This document shows positions 46,045 through 55,057 of a stretch of DNA of 64,000 nt, piece by piece. A program made the position numbers and the translations under genes. How positions within the stretch are numbered: the stretch's first letter is position 1; each line of letters opens with the position of its first letter. The stretch is from UBA6244 sp965140775 (GTDB taxonomy: Bacteria; Bacteroidota; Bacteroidia; Bacteroidales; F082), in the NCBI GenBank assembly GCA_965140775.1, contig OZ223471.1, positions 2,356,001 through 2,420,000 on the forward strand, given 5' to 3'. Under the pieces are notes generated by a model. The model had not been told where the DNA came from. It saw only the letters and a program-made list of their open reading frames with translations, and did no database searches.

Positions 46045-46953
46045 TTGAGATTTTCTGATATACGAAGAGGATTTAACACCTATCTGCGCCTCGAGCGCGG
46101 CCTTTCGTCCAACACGTTGGAGGCCTACATGCACGATGTAGATTTGCTTTTCCGGTTTCTGGAAGAGTCGGCAGACCTGCATGCACTCAATGAGGTGCGT
46201 CTTGCTCATTTGCAGGATTTCGTAAAGTTTATCGCGGAGATGGAATTGGGCACCACGTCGCAAGCACGGGTTATTTCAGGAATCAAGGCTTTTTTTCAGT
46301 ATTTAATCCTCGAAAAACTGGTGGACAAAAACCCTACCGAATTGTTGGAAGCTCCTCAATTAGGTCAAAAACTACCTGAATTCCTTACTATTCAGGAAAT
46401 AAATAGCATTCTCTCGGAAATCGATTTATCGTCCAAAAACGGTGAAAGAAACAAGGCCATCATCGAAACGCTATACGGGTGTGGGCTTAGGGTTTCGGAG
46501 CTTATCGGCCTGCGCATTTCCGAACTGCATTTCCGCGAAGGTTTGGTTTCAGTTACCGGAAAAGGCGACAAACAACGGTTGGTTCCTCTGGGTAAAATGG
46601 CTGAAAAACAAATCCTTATCTACATGAAGCAAGTAAGGGTTCACTTGTCGCCACAGAAAGGATCGGAAGACATATTGTTTTTAAACAATCGGGGTGGCAA
46701 GTTGAGCCGACAGATGGTATTTTTACTCGTGAAAGAATTGGTGGAAAAGGCCGGCATCAAAAAAACCATCAGTCCACATACATTCCGGCACTCTTACGCC
46801 ACCCATCTTGTTCAAAATGGAGCCAACCTGCGGGCCGTACAGGAGCTTTTGGGGCATGCCTCCATTACCACCACCGAAATATATACCCACCTCAATTCCA
46901 ACGATTTGCGAAAAGCCATATTAAAATACCATCCGCGTAATACAACCTATTGA
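46045..46953 (+). CDS. xerD: Tyrosine recombinase XerD
   Basis: 302 aa. Catalytic residues are all present: Arg149 (CGLRVSEL), Lys173 (TGKGDKQR), His245 and Arg248 (HTFRHSYATHL), His271 (LLGHASITT), Tyr280 (TTEIYTHL). The N-terminal SAM-like domain starts FNTYLRLERGLSSNTLEAYMHDV. With XerC it resolves chromosome dimers at dif. The start must be TTG 46045: the in-frame codon at 46030 is a stop and there is no ATG until residue 29, inside the core-binding domain. No integrase neighbours or att-like repeats, so this is the housekeeping enzyme; XerC remains a possible alternative name. Confidence 0.93.
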   Translation: MRFSDIRRGFNTYLRLERGLSSNTLEAYMHDVDLLFRFLEESADLHALNEVRLAHLQDFVKFIAEMELGTTSQARVISGIKAFFQYLILEKLVDKNPTELLEAPQLGQKLPEFLTIQEINSILSEIDLSSKNGERNKAIIETLYGCGLRVSELIGLRISELHFREGLVSVTGKGDKQRLVPLGKMAEKQILIYMKQVRVHLSPQKGSEDILFLNNRGGKLSRQMVFLLVKELVEKAGIKKTISPHTFRHSYATHLVQNGANLRAVQELLGHASITTTEIYTHLNSNDLRKAILKYHPRNTTY

Positions 46954-46976
46954 ATTTAGGTGGAATTTAAAGTGTT

Positions 46977-47447
46977 TTATACGGATTGTATTTCGCCCTT
47001 TTCGTTGATAAATACACCAAAATTCATGTAAGCAAGTATGCCATCGCGGAAAAAGAAATCCATCATGCTTTCTTCGTATGACAAACGGATTTCGCTTCCT
47101 TCGCCACCTTCATCCTCTTCTGTTTCCGATTCGTAGGCCGTCATGCCATGAGATTTCATGAGGTCGACCACAAACTCCTGCGATTTACCGATAATTTTTT
47201 CTCCAAACAAAGTGGTATCCACATGATCGACTTCAATTCCTGCCAAAATCTGGGTGGCAAGTCCAACGAAAAAGGCAGAAAAACCACCCTTCCAGTAATG
47301 AAGCACGGTGGTATTCAGTTCCTCATCTTCATCAAAATTGTCAATTTCTTCAGGTTCGCCAAATTTTTCAACAAATTCATCAATGCCCAAACCGAAAGTG
47401 ATGTTTCCATAACCTTCATTGGGTTTAATCTCAAAGTTAGTTAGCAT
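46977..47447 (-). CDS. Conserved-looking acidic protein of unknown function
   Basis: 156 aa with many Asp/Glu (IDNFDEDEELNTT, ETEEDEGGEGSE), cytoplasmic, no signal or membrane segment. The opening (IKPNEGYGNITFGLGIDEFVEKFGEP) looks like the start of a repeated strand-helix unit found in small proteins that read their own position in a protein pair, but I recognise no named family. It lies convergent with xerD (23 bp apart) and 54 bp downstream of the SDR gene on the same strand, so it may be co-transcribed with that gene. Confidence 0.78.
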   Translation of the reverse strand: MLTNFEIKPNEGYGNITFGLGIDEFVEKFGEPEEIDNFDEDEELNTTVLHYWKGGFSAFFVGLATQILAGIEVDHVDTTLFGEKIIGKSQEFVVDLMKSHGMTAYESETEEDEGGEGSEIRLSYEESMMDFFFRDGILAYMNFGVFINEKGEIQSV

Positions 47448-47501
47448 TTTAATCTTGTTATATTATTAATTTACATTTATTTTCAACATATCATCTCCAA
47501 A

Positions 47502-48308
47502 CTACTTGAATGGAGAATCCGGTTCTTTGGCCATGTGGTTGAACACCATTTTATCGAGCATATCCGGGAAAAACTTGTTCAAAAAGTTGGTCAGTTTGCC
47601 CGTGGTGGTGAGCACCATCCGGTTTTTCCTTTTCTCAATGGCCCGATAGGTATGTCTGGCCACCTCCTCAGCGGTCATCATGCTTCCTTCGTCGCGAGGT
47701 GATTCTCCTTGCATCGACCCATCGGCAGCCAAGGCGGTTTGACGAATATTGGAAGCGGTAAAACCGGGAAAAGCCAACAACACGTGAAGCCCTTTCTTTA
47801 GATTTTCGATACGCAACGAGTCCATGAAGCCATTGATGGCAAATTTGGAGGCCGAATAGCCCGTACGTGCCGGCAAACCTTTGATACCCGCAACCGAAGA
47901 GATGGCTACCACACTGCCCTTTTGCTGCAAAAGATAGGGTAATGCATATTTGGTACAATATACTGTCCCCCAAAAATTGGTATCCATCAGTCGCTTAATC
48001 ACCTCTAAATCTGTATTTTCGAACAATGCACGCATGGAAATACCCGCGTTGTTGATTAATATATCCACGGTACCAAAGGTATTCACTGCCGTCAATACCA
48101 GGTTTTTGCAATCGTTTTCGATGCTCACATCGGTTTGCACATAGGCCACTTCGGCACCCAGAAGTTTAATTTCTTCTGCCACCTCCATCAATTTTTGATG
48201 ATTGCGTGCGCCAATAACCACTTTCGACCCTTTTTGGGCAAAATAAATGGCCAATGCTTTACCAATGCCGGAACTTGCTCCGGTAATTACGACTACTTTT
48301 TCCTTCAC
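47502..48308 (-). CDS. Short-chain dehydrogenase/reductase
   Basis: 268 aa from a proposed GTG at 48308, giving MKEKVVVITGASSGIGKAL, the usual SDR opening. An ATG at 48407 would add 33 residues of unlikely sequence (CYHCKKNN-type) and would overlap the promoter zone (TATCATTG, 7 of 8) and the neighbouring gene. NAD(P) motif TGASSGIG (9-16), NNAG, catalytic Ser in AISSVAG and YSASK follow. The C-terminal extension (RKNRMVLTTTGKLTNFLNKFFPDMLDKMV) resembles membrane-associated SDRs of the DHRS7 type. Substrate unknown. Confidence 0.88.
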   Translation of the reverse strand: MKEKVVVITGASSGIGKALAIYFAQKGSKVVIGARNHQKLMEVAEEIKLLGAEVAYVQTDVSIENDCKNLVLTAVNTFGTVDILINNAGISMRALFENTDLEVIKRLMDTNFWGTVYCTKYALPYLLQQKGSVVAISSVAGIKGLPARTGYSASKFAINGFMDSLRIENLKKGLHVLLAFPGFTASNIRQTALAADGSMQGESPRDEGSMMTAEEVARHTYRAIEKRKNRMVLTTTGKLTNFLNKFFPDMLDKMVFNHMAKEPDSPFK

Positions 48309-48379
48309 ATTATTTTTTTTACAATGATAGCAATAATTCCTTATAACTGACAAATTCTTTACCTTATTTGTTATTAATG

Positions 48380-48387
48380 TAAATTTG
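48380..48387 (+). promoter_or_regulatory. -7 element for the aminotransferase operon
   Basis: TAAATTTG, perfect TAnnTTTG, 14 bp before ATG 48402. Confidence 0.6.
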
Positions 48388-48401
48388 CAAAAAACTACAC
48401 C

Positions 48402-49595
48402 ATGCAACTAACCAACCGACAGCTTTTTCAGCAACACTTAGCCATTCCGGGTGAGGTTCCCGATGCCATTGAAATGGCCTTTGCCGAAGGGATTTATCTT
48501 TACGACCATAAAGGCGAAAGGTACGTGGACCTTGTGTCGGGCGTATCGGTAAGCAATATCGGACATCGGCATCCGGCGGTGGTCAAGGCCGTGCAGGATC
48601 AAATGGGAAAATACATGCACCTCATGGTTTACGGTAAATATATTCAGTCGCCTCAGGTGCAATTGGCCGGATTACTGGCCTCACAACTCCCGTTGAATCT
48701 GCAATCGGTTTATCTGGTCAACTCGGGAAGCGAGGCCATCGAAGGTGCCCTGAAACTGGCCAAACGTGCCTCCGGAAGAAGTGGCATCGTGGCTTTTAAA
48801 AATGCCTATCATGGCAGTACCCATGGGGCTTTGAGTGTGTTGGGCAATGAAGAAATGAAATCCGGATATCACCCTTTGTTGCCTGATATCTATTTCGGTG
48901 ACTTTAACACTGCCGAAGCCCTTGATCTGATTACTGAAAAAACTGCCTGCATCATTATGGAGCCAATCCAAGCCGAAGCGGGCATCATCATCCCTGATAG
49001 TTCATGGATAAAAGCCATTCGCCAAAGGTGTACCGATACGGGAACCCTGCTTGTGTTCGACGAAGTACAAATGGGTTTTGGCCGCACGGGCAAACTCATG
49101 GCTTTTGAGCACTTCGATGTGGTGCCCGACATCCTCTGTCTGGCCAAAGGCATGGGTGGCGGCATGCCCATCGGCGCTTTTGTGGCCTCTAAAGAACTGA
49201 TGAATCAACTCACTTTCAATCCCGCTTTGGGGCATATCACCACCTTTGGCGGTCATCCGGTAAGTGCCGCAGCAGCCCTGGCCAGTTTGCAGGTAATCCT
49301 TGATAACGAACTGACATTGAACGCAGAAGCCCGCGGTCAGCAGTTTGTAAAAATACTCAAAGACCATCCGCTCGTTAGCCAAATACGTCAGATTGGACTC
49401 ATGCTGGCGGTGGAACTCGTGCCCGGATATACCGTTGGAAAACTGGTTAAAATTCTCCAAAAAAACAAACTCATTGTCGATCAATTTCTATTTCACGACA
49501 GTGCATTTCGCATAGCTCCTCCCCTCACCATTACTGCCGAAGAGGTTGACCTTGTTGCAAAACAGGTAATCGAAAGTCTGAACCAACTCAAATAA
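48402..49595 (+). CDS. Class III (acetylornithine/GABA-type) aminotransferase
   Basis: 397 aa. PLP-binding Lys249 in LCLAKGMGGGMPIGAF, Asp220 in LLVFDEVQMGFGRTG and the phosphate-binding NSGSEAIEGALKLA (107-120) define the subgroup III fold. It moves an omega- or side-chain amino group to 2-oxoglutarate; acetylornithine, ornithine, GABA or 4-aminobutyrate-like donors are possible. No arginine-synthesis genes lie nearby. It is the first gene of a run with intergenic gaps of only 1-4 bp through the deiminase-fold gene, aat and guaD. Confidence 0.92.
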   Translation: MQLTNRQLFQQHLAIPGEVPDAIEMAFAEGIYLYDHKGERYVDLVSGVSVSNIGHRHPAVVKAVQDQMGKYMHLMVYGKYIQSPQVQLAGLLASQLPLNLQSVYLVNSGSEAIEGALKLAKRASGRSGIVAFKNAYHGSTHGALSVLGNEEMKSGYHPLLPDIYFGDFNTAEALDLITEKTACIIMEPIQAEAGIIIPDSSWIKAIRQRCTDTGTLLVFDEVQMGFGRTGKLMAFEHFDVVPDILCLAKGMGGGMPIGAFVASKELMNQLTFNPALGHITTFGGHPVSAAAALASLQVILDNELTLNAEARGQQFVKILKDHPLVSQIRQIGLMLAVELVPGYTVGKLVKILQKNKLIVDQFLFHDSAFRIAPPLTITAEEVDLVAKQVIESLNQLK

Positions 49596-49598
49596 CTC

Positions 49599-51227
49599 AT
49601 GAAACTACCTACCTTACTCATTCTACTACTCCATACTACTCTGCAAATCAATGCACAACTGGCCATCACCATGCCCGGCGATTTTGAAAAAAACGAAAGT
49701 GTTGTTTTTGCCTGGCCCAATCAGGAAACCCAAAAAACATTCCTGGCCACCCTGATAAACGACTGTTGGCAACAGGTGGATACCGTTTATATTATGGTCG
49801 ATCAGTGGCCTACACCCACAGATACAAATGTTGTTCTGGGGTACATTCAAAGTTTGGGTACCATGGCCACCAATATGCGTTGTATCCCTGCCAATTACAC
49901 CACATCATTAATAAGAAATTATGGTCCTTACTCCGGATATGCCTCATTTGGTGGTGATTTGCAACGGTTTTATTATGATGCGGAATACACCTTGAGCTAC
50001 AACCCGGATGAGGACAGCATACCTGCACAATTGGCCCATTATATGAGTTGGCCCCTCGCTTATATACCCCTTGAAATGAATGGGGGTAATGTGATTCACG
50101 ATGGCATTTTACGTGGATTTAGCACCAGCGCCCTGCTCGACAACAATCCTGATCTCACCGAATCGGAAGTCAGAAACTTGTTGTTCGATCATTTTAACCT
50201 GAATCAATGGACTTTTCTGGAACCCTTACAATACGGTGAAGGTTCAGAAAGGAAACACCTGGATAAGTTTATGCAAATTGTTGATTTTGAAACCATCCTG
50301 GTATCTTCTTATCCTGAATCCGCCGCCGATTATGATGTTGTGGAACAAAACGTGAGCTTACTTCAGGAACTCACCGATGCCTTCGGACGCCCTTACACGA
50401 TATACAGACTGCCGGTAGCTCCTGCTGATGACGGAACCTGGCCCCATTCAGATGGTGACGAAATTCGCACCTACACCAATTCGTTAATCGTTAATAATAA
50501 GGTTATTATACCTTCCTATGGCATCCACTTCTACGATTCTACAGCCCTGGCCGTTTATCAAATGGCCATGCCGGGGTATGAAATCCATCAAAAAAATACT
50601 TCGGCCTTAAGTTTAATATCTGCCGGGCTTAGAAATATTGGGTTGACCATGCCCCAAACACACTATTTGCGAATTGAGCACAAAAAAATCACTGGACAGC
50701 AAACCTATCAACCTGATATGCAGATTACTTGTTTATCGAAAGCAGGTGAATTGGTAGAAGAAATGTGGATTCATTATAAAATCAATCAGGACACAAGTTA
50801 TTCAGTAAGTCCGGTTTTCCTGGTATGTCCGGAACATTTTGGCGTAATCGAAGGACTGAACCCCGAAGACACCGTACATTATTATCTGGAAGCCATTTCC
50901 AGTACCACCACCACCTATCCCCTTTCGGCACCCGAAGGAAATTTTACTTTTTGGTTTGAAGTGGTTTCTCAAACACCTGAAATAGAACCTTCTGCGCAAG
51001 CTTCTATCTACCCAAACCCTTCTGATGGCAGCATCCGGATTGTACTCGACGAAGGGGTTCACTCGGCTCAATTATCTGTTTACAGTCTTTCCGGATCCTT
51101 GTTATGGCAACAAGCTGTAACCAATCATCAGCGGATAAACCTTTCGGATAATATATCTGCGGGAGTTTATTTGGCAAAAATACAATGGGATGATAAACAA
51201 GAAATTACCAAGTTAATCATCCAATAG
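49599..51227 (+). CDS. Exported deiminase-fold (PPAD/agmatine-deiminase-like) protein with T9SS sorting domain, catalytic residues lost
   Basis: 542 aa. A signal peptide (1-19), a guanidino-group-modifying-enzyme fold (about 20-365), an Ig-like stretch (about 366-460) and a type IX sorting domain starting YPNPSDGSI at 471 and ending AGVYLAKIQW, QEITKLIIQ. The fold landmarks MNGGNVIHDG (160-169), HLD (220-222), TYTNSLIVNN (291-300) and MPGYEI (324-329) match peptidylarginine deiminase of Porphyromonas. Yet RDYGP is RNYGP (Asn107), and where the family has HisCys the sequence is Arg345-Asn346; the four Cys (56, 95, 378, 410) lie elsewhere. It is probably a surface pseudoenzyme. Starts 3 bp after the aminotransferase. 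Confidence 0.85.
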   Translation: MKLPTLLILLLHTTLQINAQLAITMPGDFEKNESVVFAWPNQETQKTFLATLINDCWQQVDTVYIMVDQWPTPTDTNVVLGYIQSLGTMATNMRCIPANYTTSLIRNYGPYSGYASFGGDLQRFYYDAEYTLSYNPDEDSIPAQLAHYMSWPLAYIPLEMNGGNVIHDGILRGFSTSALLDNNPDLTESEVRNLLFDHFNLNQWTFLEPLQYGEGSERKHLDKFMQIVDFETILVSSYPESAADYDVVEQNVSLLQELTDAFGRPYTIYRLPVAPADDGTWPHSDGDEIRTYTNSLIVNNKVIIPSYGIHFYDSTALAVYQMAMPGYEIHQKNTSALSLISAGLRNIGLTMPQTHYLRIEHKKITGQQTYQPDMQITCLSKAGELVEEMWIHYKINQDTSYSVSPVFLVCPEHFGVIEGLNPEDTVHYYLEAISSTTTTYPLSAPEGNFTFWFEVVSQTPEIEPSAQASIYPNPSDGSIRIVLDEGVHSAQLSVYSLSGSLLWQQAVTNHQRINLSDNISAGVYLAKIQWDDKQEITKLIIQ

Positions 51228-51228
51228 C

Positions 51229-51951
51229 ATGTCCATTTATCAATTGTCGGATGCCCTTATTTTTCCCGATCCCGAACATTCGGAACCCGATGGCTTGTTG
51301 GCCTATGGCGCTGATTTGAGTGTAGAACGATTGATATTGGCCTACTCCCAGGGTATTTTCCCATGGTTTACCGAAAACGACCCCTATTTGTGGTGGTCGC
51401 CCAACCCACGTATGGTGTTGTTTCCAAAAGATTTCAAACGACCGAAAAGCCTCAAAACCGTCATCAATAGCGGGAAATTTCAGGTGACGTTTGATACTGA
51501 TTTTGAAAACGTTATCAAACAATGTGCGCTGGTGTCACGAGAGGGTCAGGAAGGCCTTACCTGGATTACCGATGAAATGATTCAAGCATACGTGGGACTT
51601 CACCGCGCCGGTTTCGCCCATTCTGTGGAAACACGGCTGGACGGAGAACTTGTAGGCGGGCTTTACGGGGTATCGTTGGGAGGCACTTTTTTTGGTGAAT
51701 CCATGTTTCATCGGGTAAGCAATGCCTCCAAGGTGGCGCTTTGGCATTTGGTTGACCAGCTTTTGGCGTGGGATTTCGATTTGATTGATGCCCAACAAGA
51801 CACCAAACATTTGCGAAACATGGGCGGAAAAGCCATCAACAGGAAAGTTTTTTTACATTTGCTTAACAATTCGTTAAAAAAAGCTTCACATATTGGAAAT
51901 TGGATCGTCCAAAGTGACATTAACGAAGGGCAGATGATATCTAAAAAGTAG
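51229..51951 (+). CDS. aat: Leucyl/phenylalanyl-tRNA--protein transferase
   Basis: 240 aa. It transfers Leu or Phe from aminoacyl-tRNA to proteins with N-terminal Arg or Lys, marking them for ClpAP-type degradation. Family signatures are GLLAYGADLSVERLILAYSQGIFPWF, WWSPNPRMVLFP, GGLYGVSLGGTFFGESMFHRVSNASKVAL and DAQQDTKHLRNMGG. It begins one base after the stop of the deiminase-fold gene, and guaD follows 4 bp later. Downstream N-end-rule partners ClpS and ClpA are not in the window. Confidence 0.96.
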   Translation: MSIYQLSDALIFPDPEHSEPDGLLAYGADLSVERLILAYSQGIFPWFTENDPYLWWSPNPRMVLFPKDFKRPKSLKTVINSGKFQVTFDTDFENVIKQCALVSREGQEGLTWITDEMIQAYVGLHRAGFAHSVETRLDGELVGGLYGVSLGGTFFGESMFHRVSNASKVALWHLVDQLLAWDFDLIDAQQDTKHLRNMGGKAINRKVFLHLLNNSLKKASHIGNWIVQSDINEGQMISKK

Positions 51952-51955
51952 GAAA

Positions 51956-52429
51956 ATGGAAAGTAAAAAAGCTTTTATGAAAGAAGCCATAGCCTTGGCT
52001 ATGAGCAATGTGGAAGACAGTCATGGAGGGCCTTTTGGTGCGGTGGTAGTAAAAAACGGCGAAATAATTGGCGCAGGAGCCAATCAGGTAACCGCTTCCA
52101 GCGACCCCACGGCGCATGCCGAAATTGTGGCCATCAGGCAAGCTTCGGCACATTTGGGCACTTTCGATTTGTCGGACTGTGAAATTTATGCCAGTTGCGA
52201 ACCCTGCCCCATGTGCCTTGGAGCCATTTATTGGGCAAAAATCAATAAACTGTATTATGCAGCCACCAAAGACGATGCTGCCAAAGCCAATTTTGATGAT
52301 TCCTATATATACAAGGAATTTGCGCTGCCCAAAAACGAAAGGTCTTTGTCGTCATTACAACTGATGCGCGACGATGCCGTAAAAGTATTTGAAGCCTGGA
52401 ACAACAGCGACAACAAAATACCCTACTAG
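51956..52429 (+). CDS. guaD: Guanine deaminase (cytidine-deaminase superfamily, GuaD-like)
   Basis: 157 aa, the length of the Bacillus enzyme. Zinc site: His54 and proton-shuttle Glu56 in TAHAEI, then Cys84 and Cys87 in SCEPCPMCLGAIYWAK. The C-terminal FDDSYIYKEFALPKNERSL closely follows the GuaD pattern (DDSFIYKE), separating it from tRNA adenosine deaminase TadA. It converts guanine to xanthine and ammonia in purine salvage, in the cytoplasm. It lies in the aminotransferase-aat run. Confidence 0.9.
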   Translation: MESKKAFMKEAIALAMSNVEDSHGGPFGAVVVKNGEIIGAGANQVTASSDPTAHAEIVAIRQASAHLGTFDLSDCEIYASCEPCPMCLGAIYWAKINKLYYAATKDDAAKANFDDSYIYKEFALPKNERSLSSLQLMRDDAVKVFEAWNNSDNKIPY

Positions 52430-52446
52430 TATCAAACTAACATAAG

Positions 52447-52468
52447 GTTGACATGATATCTGGTCAAC
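52447..52468. other. Inverted repeat between guaD and lpxD
   Basis: GTTGAC at 52447-52452 and GTCAAC at 52463-52468 form a six-base stem with a ten-base loop and no T-run. It could be a weak attenuator or operator; evidence is thin. Confidence 0.3.
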
Positions 52469-52498
52469 TCAAAAAATATTAACCAATAAATTTACCAC

Positions 52499-53491
52499 AT
52501 GCCATCATTCACCATTCAAGAAATAAACGACCTGCTCAAGGGAGAACTTATAGGAAATACCACCAATCACATTACCGGTCCGGAACAACTCGAAAGAGCT
52601 GGAAGTCAGCACATTACCTTTATCGGAAACCGGAAATACGTCAATTTGTGGGAATCATCGGGCGCATGTGCTGCGGTGATCGATGAAAAACTAAATGCCG
52701 AACCCGGAGAAAACCGTGCCTTGATAAAGGTTAAAAATGCTGATTTGGCCATGGCCAAAATTTTGGAGATTTTCGATCCGGGATTACCGGAATTTGAAGA
52801 AGAAATTCATCCGACAGCAGTAGTTCACCCCACCGCCCAACTGGGTGCCGGATGTAAAATTGGTGCCGGATGCTATGTGGGAAAAAATGTGGTTCTGGGC
52901 GAAGGCGTATTGCTTTATCCCAACGTGACCATCATGGACGACACCACCATTGGCAAGGGAACCATTGTTTGGTCGGGAACGGTAATTCGCGAACGTTGTG
53001 AAATAGGTATGTATTGCATTTTTCATACCAACGTGAGCATTGGTGCCGATGGTTTTGGGTATCGCCCCAGCGAAGATGGTCGTGGTTTGGTTAAGATTCC
53101 ACAAATTGGCAATGTGGTGATTGGCAATGGGGTTGAAATTGGTGCCAACTCATGTGTTGACCGGGGTAAATTCAGTTCCACTATCCTGGGTGACGGTTGT
53201 AAAATTGATAACCTGGTGCAAATCGCCCACAATTGTGTGTTGGGCAGATCATGCATCATGGCAGGCAACAGCGGTCTGGCAGGATCAGTAACCCTTGGCG
53301 ACGGTGTAATCATCGGCGGAAGTGCCTCCATCAAGGACCACACCACCATTCATTCGGGGGGCATTGTAGGTGCAGGTTCGGGCGTGATGAACGATGTGGC
53401 TCCGGGTCAGACCGTGTTAGGTTATCCTGCCGCAGATGCACGCGAAACTCTCAAACAATGGGTGGCTGTAAGGAAATTGGCCAAAGGCTAA
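52499..53491 (+). CDS. lpxD: UDP-3-O-(3-hydroxyacyl)glucosamine N-acyltransferase LpxD
   Basis: 330 aa. N-terminal uridine-binding domain (FTIQEINDLLKGELIGN, then ITFIGNRKYV), then a long left-handed beta-helix of hexapeptide repeats from about 100 to 300 (IGAGCYVGKNVVLGEG and similar), with the catalytic His in NLVQIAHNCVLG, and a C-terminal helical extension. It adds the second 3-hydroxyacyl chain from acyl-ACP in lipid A synthesis, showing a Gram-negative cell. It is downstream of guaD on the same strand; the usual lpxC-fabZ neighbours are absent here. Confidence 0.96.
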   Translation: MPSFTIQEINDLLKGELIGNTTNHITGPEQLERAGSQHITFIGNRKYVNLWESSGACAAVIDEKLNAEPGENRALIKVKNADLAMAKILEIFDPGLPEFEEEIHPTAVVHPTAQLGAGCKIGAGCYVGKNVVLGEGVLLYPNVTIMDDTTIGKGTIVWSGTVIRERCEIGMYCIFHTNVSIGADGFGYRPSEDGRGLVKIPQIGNVVIGNGVEIGANSCVDRGKFSSTILGDGCKIDNLVQIAHNCVLGRSCIMAGNSGLAGSVTLGDGVIIGGSASIKDHTTIHSGGIVGAGSGVMNDVAPGQTVLGYPAADARETLKQWVAVRKLAKG

Positions 53492-53541
53492 TGGGCAAAC
53501 TGATACTTCCGGAATTAATACTTGTTCAAAGCTCAATACCT

Positions 53542-54933
53542 TTAGCGGTCGTTGCGACTTGATTTCTGGTCAAGCGTTAGTTTCAAATTCCGATGACTCA
53601 CCTTCATTCCTTTGATATTCAGATGTATTTGATTAAAAAGGTTTTCAGGGACTTCAAAATGTGACCGGTTTTCCCCCACATCTACCCTGCCGATGTCGGT
53701 TTTATTAATTCCTGCTTCTTCTACCAAAAACTCGGTGAGTCGTTCTTTATCAAATCCTTGGGCAACTCCCATATTCATAAAAACCTCCACCAGTGGTAAG
53801 TTTTCTTCATGAATTACCTTTGGTAGGGTCAACGGACTAAAATCAATATTCAATTGTGCTTCCAGTTTTTTGATTTCAGGAAGACGTTCGGGACTTACGA
53901 AACTAAGCGAAACTCCTGATTTTCCGGCCCTTGCCGTACGACCGCTACGGTGCGTATATTGCTCAGGGTTTTCGGGCAAGCTATAGTGTATCACAAAGTC
54001 CAAATCCTTTACATCAATGCCACGAGCAGCAATATCCGTAGCCACCAACAAATTAATTCTACCCTTTTTAAATCCGCGAAGTACCTTTTCCCGCGCTTCC
54101 TGATTGAGATTGCCATGAATGGCTTCAGCCTTTACAGAAAAACCCGCCAACTGTTTGGCTACCCTTTTGGCAGCTATTTTGGTTCTGCAAAATAAAATGC
54201 CTCGCTGCTCCAAACGTTCGTTTAAAAACGATTTCAGGTAATCAAGCTTCCTACCCTTTTCGTACATCAACAGTTGGTGGTCAATTTTTTGGTTGACCAA
54301 CTCCTCTTTATTAATTCTGATTTCGGCGTATTCGGGTTTCAAATAGTTTTCAATCAACGACTTCACCTCCTTGGGCATGGTGGCGGTAAACAACAATTTG
54401 GTGATATTCGGACCACACGATTTCAATATTTCGTCGATTTCTTCCTTAAAACCCATGCTGATCATTTCATCGGCTTCGTCAAGCACCAAGTGGGTCAACC
54501 CATTGAGATGAATGGCCTGACGCTGAAGCAAATCGACCAACCTACCGGGTGTGGCCACCACCACATGGGTAGGGCGTTTCAAGCGCTGAATTTGGTCCTC
54601 GATGGGTGCACCTCCATACACCGCTTCGGTAAATACCCTTGGAATGTATTTTGAAAAAAGGAAAAATTCACGGGCTACCTGTTGCCCCAACTCTCTGGTG
54701 GGAACCAATACCAAGGCCTGAATTGAAGTGGATTGGGGGTCGATCAACTGCAACAAGGGCAAACAGAAAGCTGCCGTTTTGCCTGTTCCTGTTTGGGCTA
54801 CAGCCACCAAATCGTTTGCTTTTTCTAAAATTTGCGGCATCGCTTGTTTCTGGATGTCCGTTGGAACGGAAATTTGATGGTCGGTAAGCGCTTTGATGAT
54901 GGGTTCGGATATTCCTAATTCCTGAAATGTCAT
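53542..54933 (-). CDS. DEAD-box RNA helicase with DbpA/CsdA-type RNA-binding domain
   Basis: 463 aa from ATG 54933; a frame from 54969 would start upstream of the TAnnTTTG element. Intact motifs: AQTGTGKT, PTRELG, TPGR, DEAD in LVLDEADEMI, SAT-type TAT, ARGID and HRSGRTAR. The C-terminal part (VEVFMNMGVAQGFDKERLTEFLVEEAGINKTDIGRVDVGENRSHFEVPE) is the DbpA RNA-recognition domain that directs helicases to 23S rRNA or structured RNA. It contrasts with the degenerate paralogue at 32928-34250, which keeps a similar tail. Convergent with lpxD. Confidence 0.94.
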   Translation of the reverse strand: MTFQELGISEPIIKALTDHQISVPTDIQKQAMPQILEKANDLVAVAQTGTGKTAAFCLPLLQLIDPQSTSIQALVLVPTRELGQQVAREFFLFSKYIPRVFTEAVYGGAPIEDQIQRLKRPTHVVVATPGRLVDLLQRQAIHLNGLTHLVLDEADEMISMGFKEEIDEILKSCGPNITKLLFTATMPKEVKSLIENYLKPEYAEIRINKEELVNQKIDHQLLMYEKGRKLDYLKSFLNERLEQRGILFCRTKIAAKRVAKQLAGFSVKAEAIHGNLNQEAREKVLRGFKKGRINLLVATDIAARGIDVKDLDFVIHYSLPENPEQYTHRSGRTARAGKSGVSLSFVSPERLPEIKKLEAQLNIDFSPLTLPKVIHEENLPLVEVFMNMGVAQGFDKERLTEFLVEEAGINKTDIGRVDVGENRSHFEVPENLFNQIHLNIKGMKVSHRNLKLTLDQKSSRNDR

Positions 54934-54966
54934 TTTTCTGATAATTGGTGCATGAAAACGAAAGTG

Positions 54967-54974
54967 CAAAAGTA
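54967..54974 (-). promoter_or_regulatory. -7 element for the DEAD-box helicase
   Basis: Minus-strand TACTTTTG, perfect TAnnTTTG, 33 bp before ATG 54933. Confidence 0.6.
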
Positions 54975-55031
54975 TTTAAATTAAGCACATCCAATGTGCA
55001 ACGGGATGAATGCCCCTACCCTCCTTTTTCA

Positions 55032-55039
55032 TATCTTTG
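55032..55039 (+). promoter_or_regulatory. -7 element for the ABC permease
   Basis: TATCTTTG, perfect TAnnTTTG, 18 bp before ATG 55058. Confidence 0.6.
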
Positions 55040-55057
55040 TTTCAGTTAAACTAATCG

